Shown: positions 6,164-6,687 of the stretch, one piece after another
Layout of the letters: every line of letters begins with the position of its first letter
How positions within the stretch are numbered: position 1 is the first letter of the stretch
Origin: JABMPJ01 sp964345005
GTDB lineage: Bacteria > Verrucomicrobiota > Kiritimatiellia > UBA8416 > JABMPJ01
Length of the DNA stretch: 6,687 nucleotides
Direction: 5' to 3'
Assembly: GCA_964345005.1 (NCBI GenBank)
Contig: CAYFPQ010000116.1
Coordinates: forward strand, 1-6,687
The notes under the pieces: generated by a model
What the model saw: only the letters and a program-made list of their open reading frames with translations
Told to the model about the DNA's origin: nothing
Databases searched by the model: none
Made by a program: the position numbers and the translations under genes

Positions 6164-6179
6164 CGGCCCCCGGGGGCCG
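6164..6179. repeat. Perfect 16-bp GC palindrome
   Basis: CGGCCCCCGGGGGCCG reads the same on both strands. With no spacer it suits a dimeric protein binding site better than a hairpin. It may also be chance in GC-rich DNA. Confidence 0.4.
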
Positions 6180-6205
6180 TCGACGCAAGGGGGGCATCAA
6201 ACGAG

Positions 6206-6220
6206 GTGCGCTCCGCGCAC
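6206..6220 (+). repeat. Hairpin GTGCGC/GCGCAC with TCC loop
   Basis: A perfect 6-bp stem with a three-base loop is followed by ACCTTTGAGC. The T-run is only three bases, so any terminator role is weak. It lies about 30 nt before the candidate small ORF at 6250. Confidence 0.35.
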
Positions 6221-6249
6221 ACCTTTGAGCTGATTGACCTGGAGTGAAT

Positions 6250-6357
6250 ATGCAAGGGCGAGCAGCGGCTACACTACAATGCGGCGGGATGCCGGCTGCG
6301 GCGAACGGGACACCCGGAACGTGGAAGGGGAACAGGGCCACGAGGCCGGTGGCATGA
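6250..6357 (+). CDS. Candidate 35-residue small ORF
   Basis: The ATG at 6250 follows CTGGAGTGA, giving a fair Shine-Dalgarno (GGAG 6241-6244, 5 nt spacing). The peptide is alanine/glycine rich, with no recognisable domain or signal peptide. Its stop overlaps the ATG of the next candidate in ATGA. It could be a leader peptide, but it is equally possible that it is chance. Confidence 0.15.
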   Translation: MQGRAAATLQCGGMPAAANGTPGTWKGNRATRPVA

Positions 6358-6548
6358 TCGACGCAGACGGCATGCGGCCGCAAGACAACAAGGACGCAGT
6401 GAAAGCGGATGACCCGCAGCTTGCGAGGACGCATCCGACTCTGACTGCGGCCCTTCCGCATGGGGGCCAACAGGCCGGGGCTCTCTTCGGCGGAGTGTTG
6501 GCTGCTGTGATGGGGCGGGTATCCAGCGAAGCGGATTCCCGGACCTGA
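6354..6548 (+). CDS. Candidate 64-residue small ORF, possibly coupled to the preceding one
   Basis: The frame starts at ATG 6354 inside an ATGA overlap with the upstream small ORF, with GAGG (6342-6345) 8 nt before it. It could also be read from ATG 6279 in the same frame. Codon third positions are mostly G or C and first positions are purine-rich, which is mildly coding-like. The product is acidic at first, then has a short hydrophobic glycine/alanine stretch (GALFGGVLAAVMG, about residues 44-56). The stop codon is followed at once by the 6549-6590 inverted repeat. I do not recognise it, and it may not be a gene. Confidence 0.2.
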   Translation: MIDADGMRPQDNKDAVKADDPQLARTHPTLTAALPHGGQQAGALFGGVLAAVMGRVSSEADSRT

Positions 6549-6590
6549 TCAGAGGCGGCACCTCGGCCGATCTTTGGGGACCGCCTCTGA
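6549..6590. repeat. 10-bp perfect inverted repeat with 22-nt spacer
   Basis: TCAGAGGCGG (6549-6558) is the exact reverse complement of CCGCCTCTGA (6581-6590). It directly follows the stop codon of the candidate ORF ending at 6548. There is no T-tract, so it would be an unusual terminator; it could be a protein-bound operator or an RNA stem. Confidence 0.55.
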
Positions 6591-6620
6591 ACCGGGTTTC
6601 CGCGACGCGGCGAGCCGGTT
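6590..6620. repeat. Nested inverted repeat adjoining the previous hairpin
   Basis: AACCGG (6590-6595) pairs with CCGGTT (6615-6620). Within it CCGCG (6600-6604) pairs with CGCGG (6606-6610) across a single A, leaving a symmetric 4/4 internal loop. It shares one base with the preceding repeat, so the two stems lie back to back. Confidence 0.5.
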
Positions 6621-6687
6621 GAAAGGCGGTCGCTTAAAGGCAGACGCGTAATGATATTCGGCCACGATTCTATGGGGATGGAAACGG

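Larger units (their letters stand above)
5853..6687. other. 835-bp region without a convincing large gene, rich in inverted repeats
   Basis: No frame on either strand gives a recognisable protein. The longest frame (minus, 5868-6470) is arginine/proline-rich and looks like a GC-rich artefact. The stretch contains at least six hairpin-capable repeats, listed separately, and two small overlapping ORFs near 6250-6548. No tRNA or rRNA is seen. It could be a long 5' leader of a gene beyond the window, an ncRNA locus, or remnants of mobile DNA. Confidence 0.6.

Noticed and set aside
5868..6470. 200-codon minus-strand ORF in the right non-coding region
   Set aside because: It is arginine/proline-rich with no recognisable domain, as expected for chance frames in GC-rich DNA.
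6597..6626. Possible CRISPR repeat of the form GTTTC...TTGAAAG
   Set aside because: It occurs once; no second copy appears within the remaining 61 bp at a normal spacing. It is better described as part of a nested inverted repeat.

Overview
The window is GC-rich bacterial DNA with proteobacterial-looking gene content. No gene here fixes the host lineage, so I do not name an organism. Nearly everything readable is mobile-element or accessory-region material.

Positions 105-3593 form a complete-looking recombinase-in-trio (RIT) element. Three tightly coupled tyrosine recombinase genes, ritA (254-1501), ritB (1498-2475) and ritC (2472-3509), are joined by two ATGA stop/start overlaps. They sit between two perfect 99-bp inverted repeats (105-203 and 3495-3593). 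All three proteins keep the full R-K-H-R-H-Y catalytic set by eye, so the element looks intact. Just before ritA, a near-perfect 39-nt inverted repeat (213-251) buries the ritA ribosome binding site in a predicted hairpin. This resembles the way some insertion sequences protect transposase translation from outside read-through.

To the right, convergent with the RIT genes, is an IS91-family HUH/Y2 transposase (minus strand, 4770 down to 3502). Its native reading frame breaks off at the RIT boundary after residue 392, and the last 30 codons are supplied by the RIT inverted repeat. The 104 bp left of the RIT do not contain the missing transposase tail, so the locus has been rearranged or was already truncated.

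A divergent WYL-domain transcriptional regulator (4836-5852) starts only 65 bp from the transposase start. Its HTH-WYL-WCX layout is the one used by regulators of several phage-defence systems, but no defence gene is inside the window.

The last 835 bp (5853-6687) carry no convincing large gene. They contain a series of hairpins and palindromes, including a back-to-back pair at 6549-6620, and at most two small overlapping candidate ORFs (6250-6357, 6354-6548). The main biological content is therefore a RIT element nested at an IS91 remnant, next to a possible accessory-system regulator.
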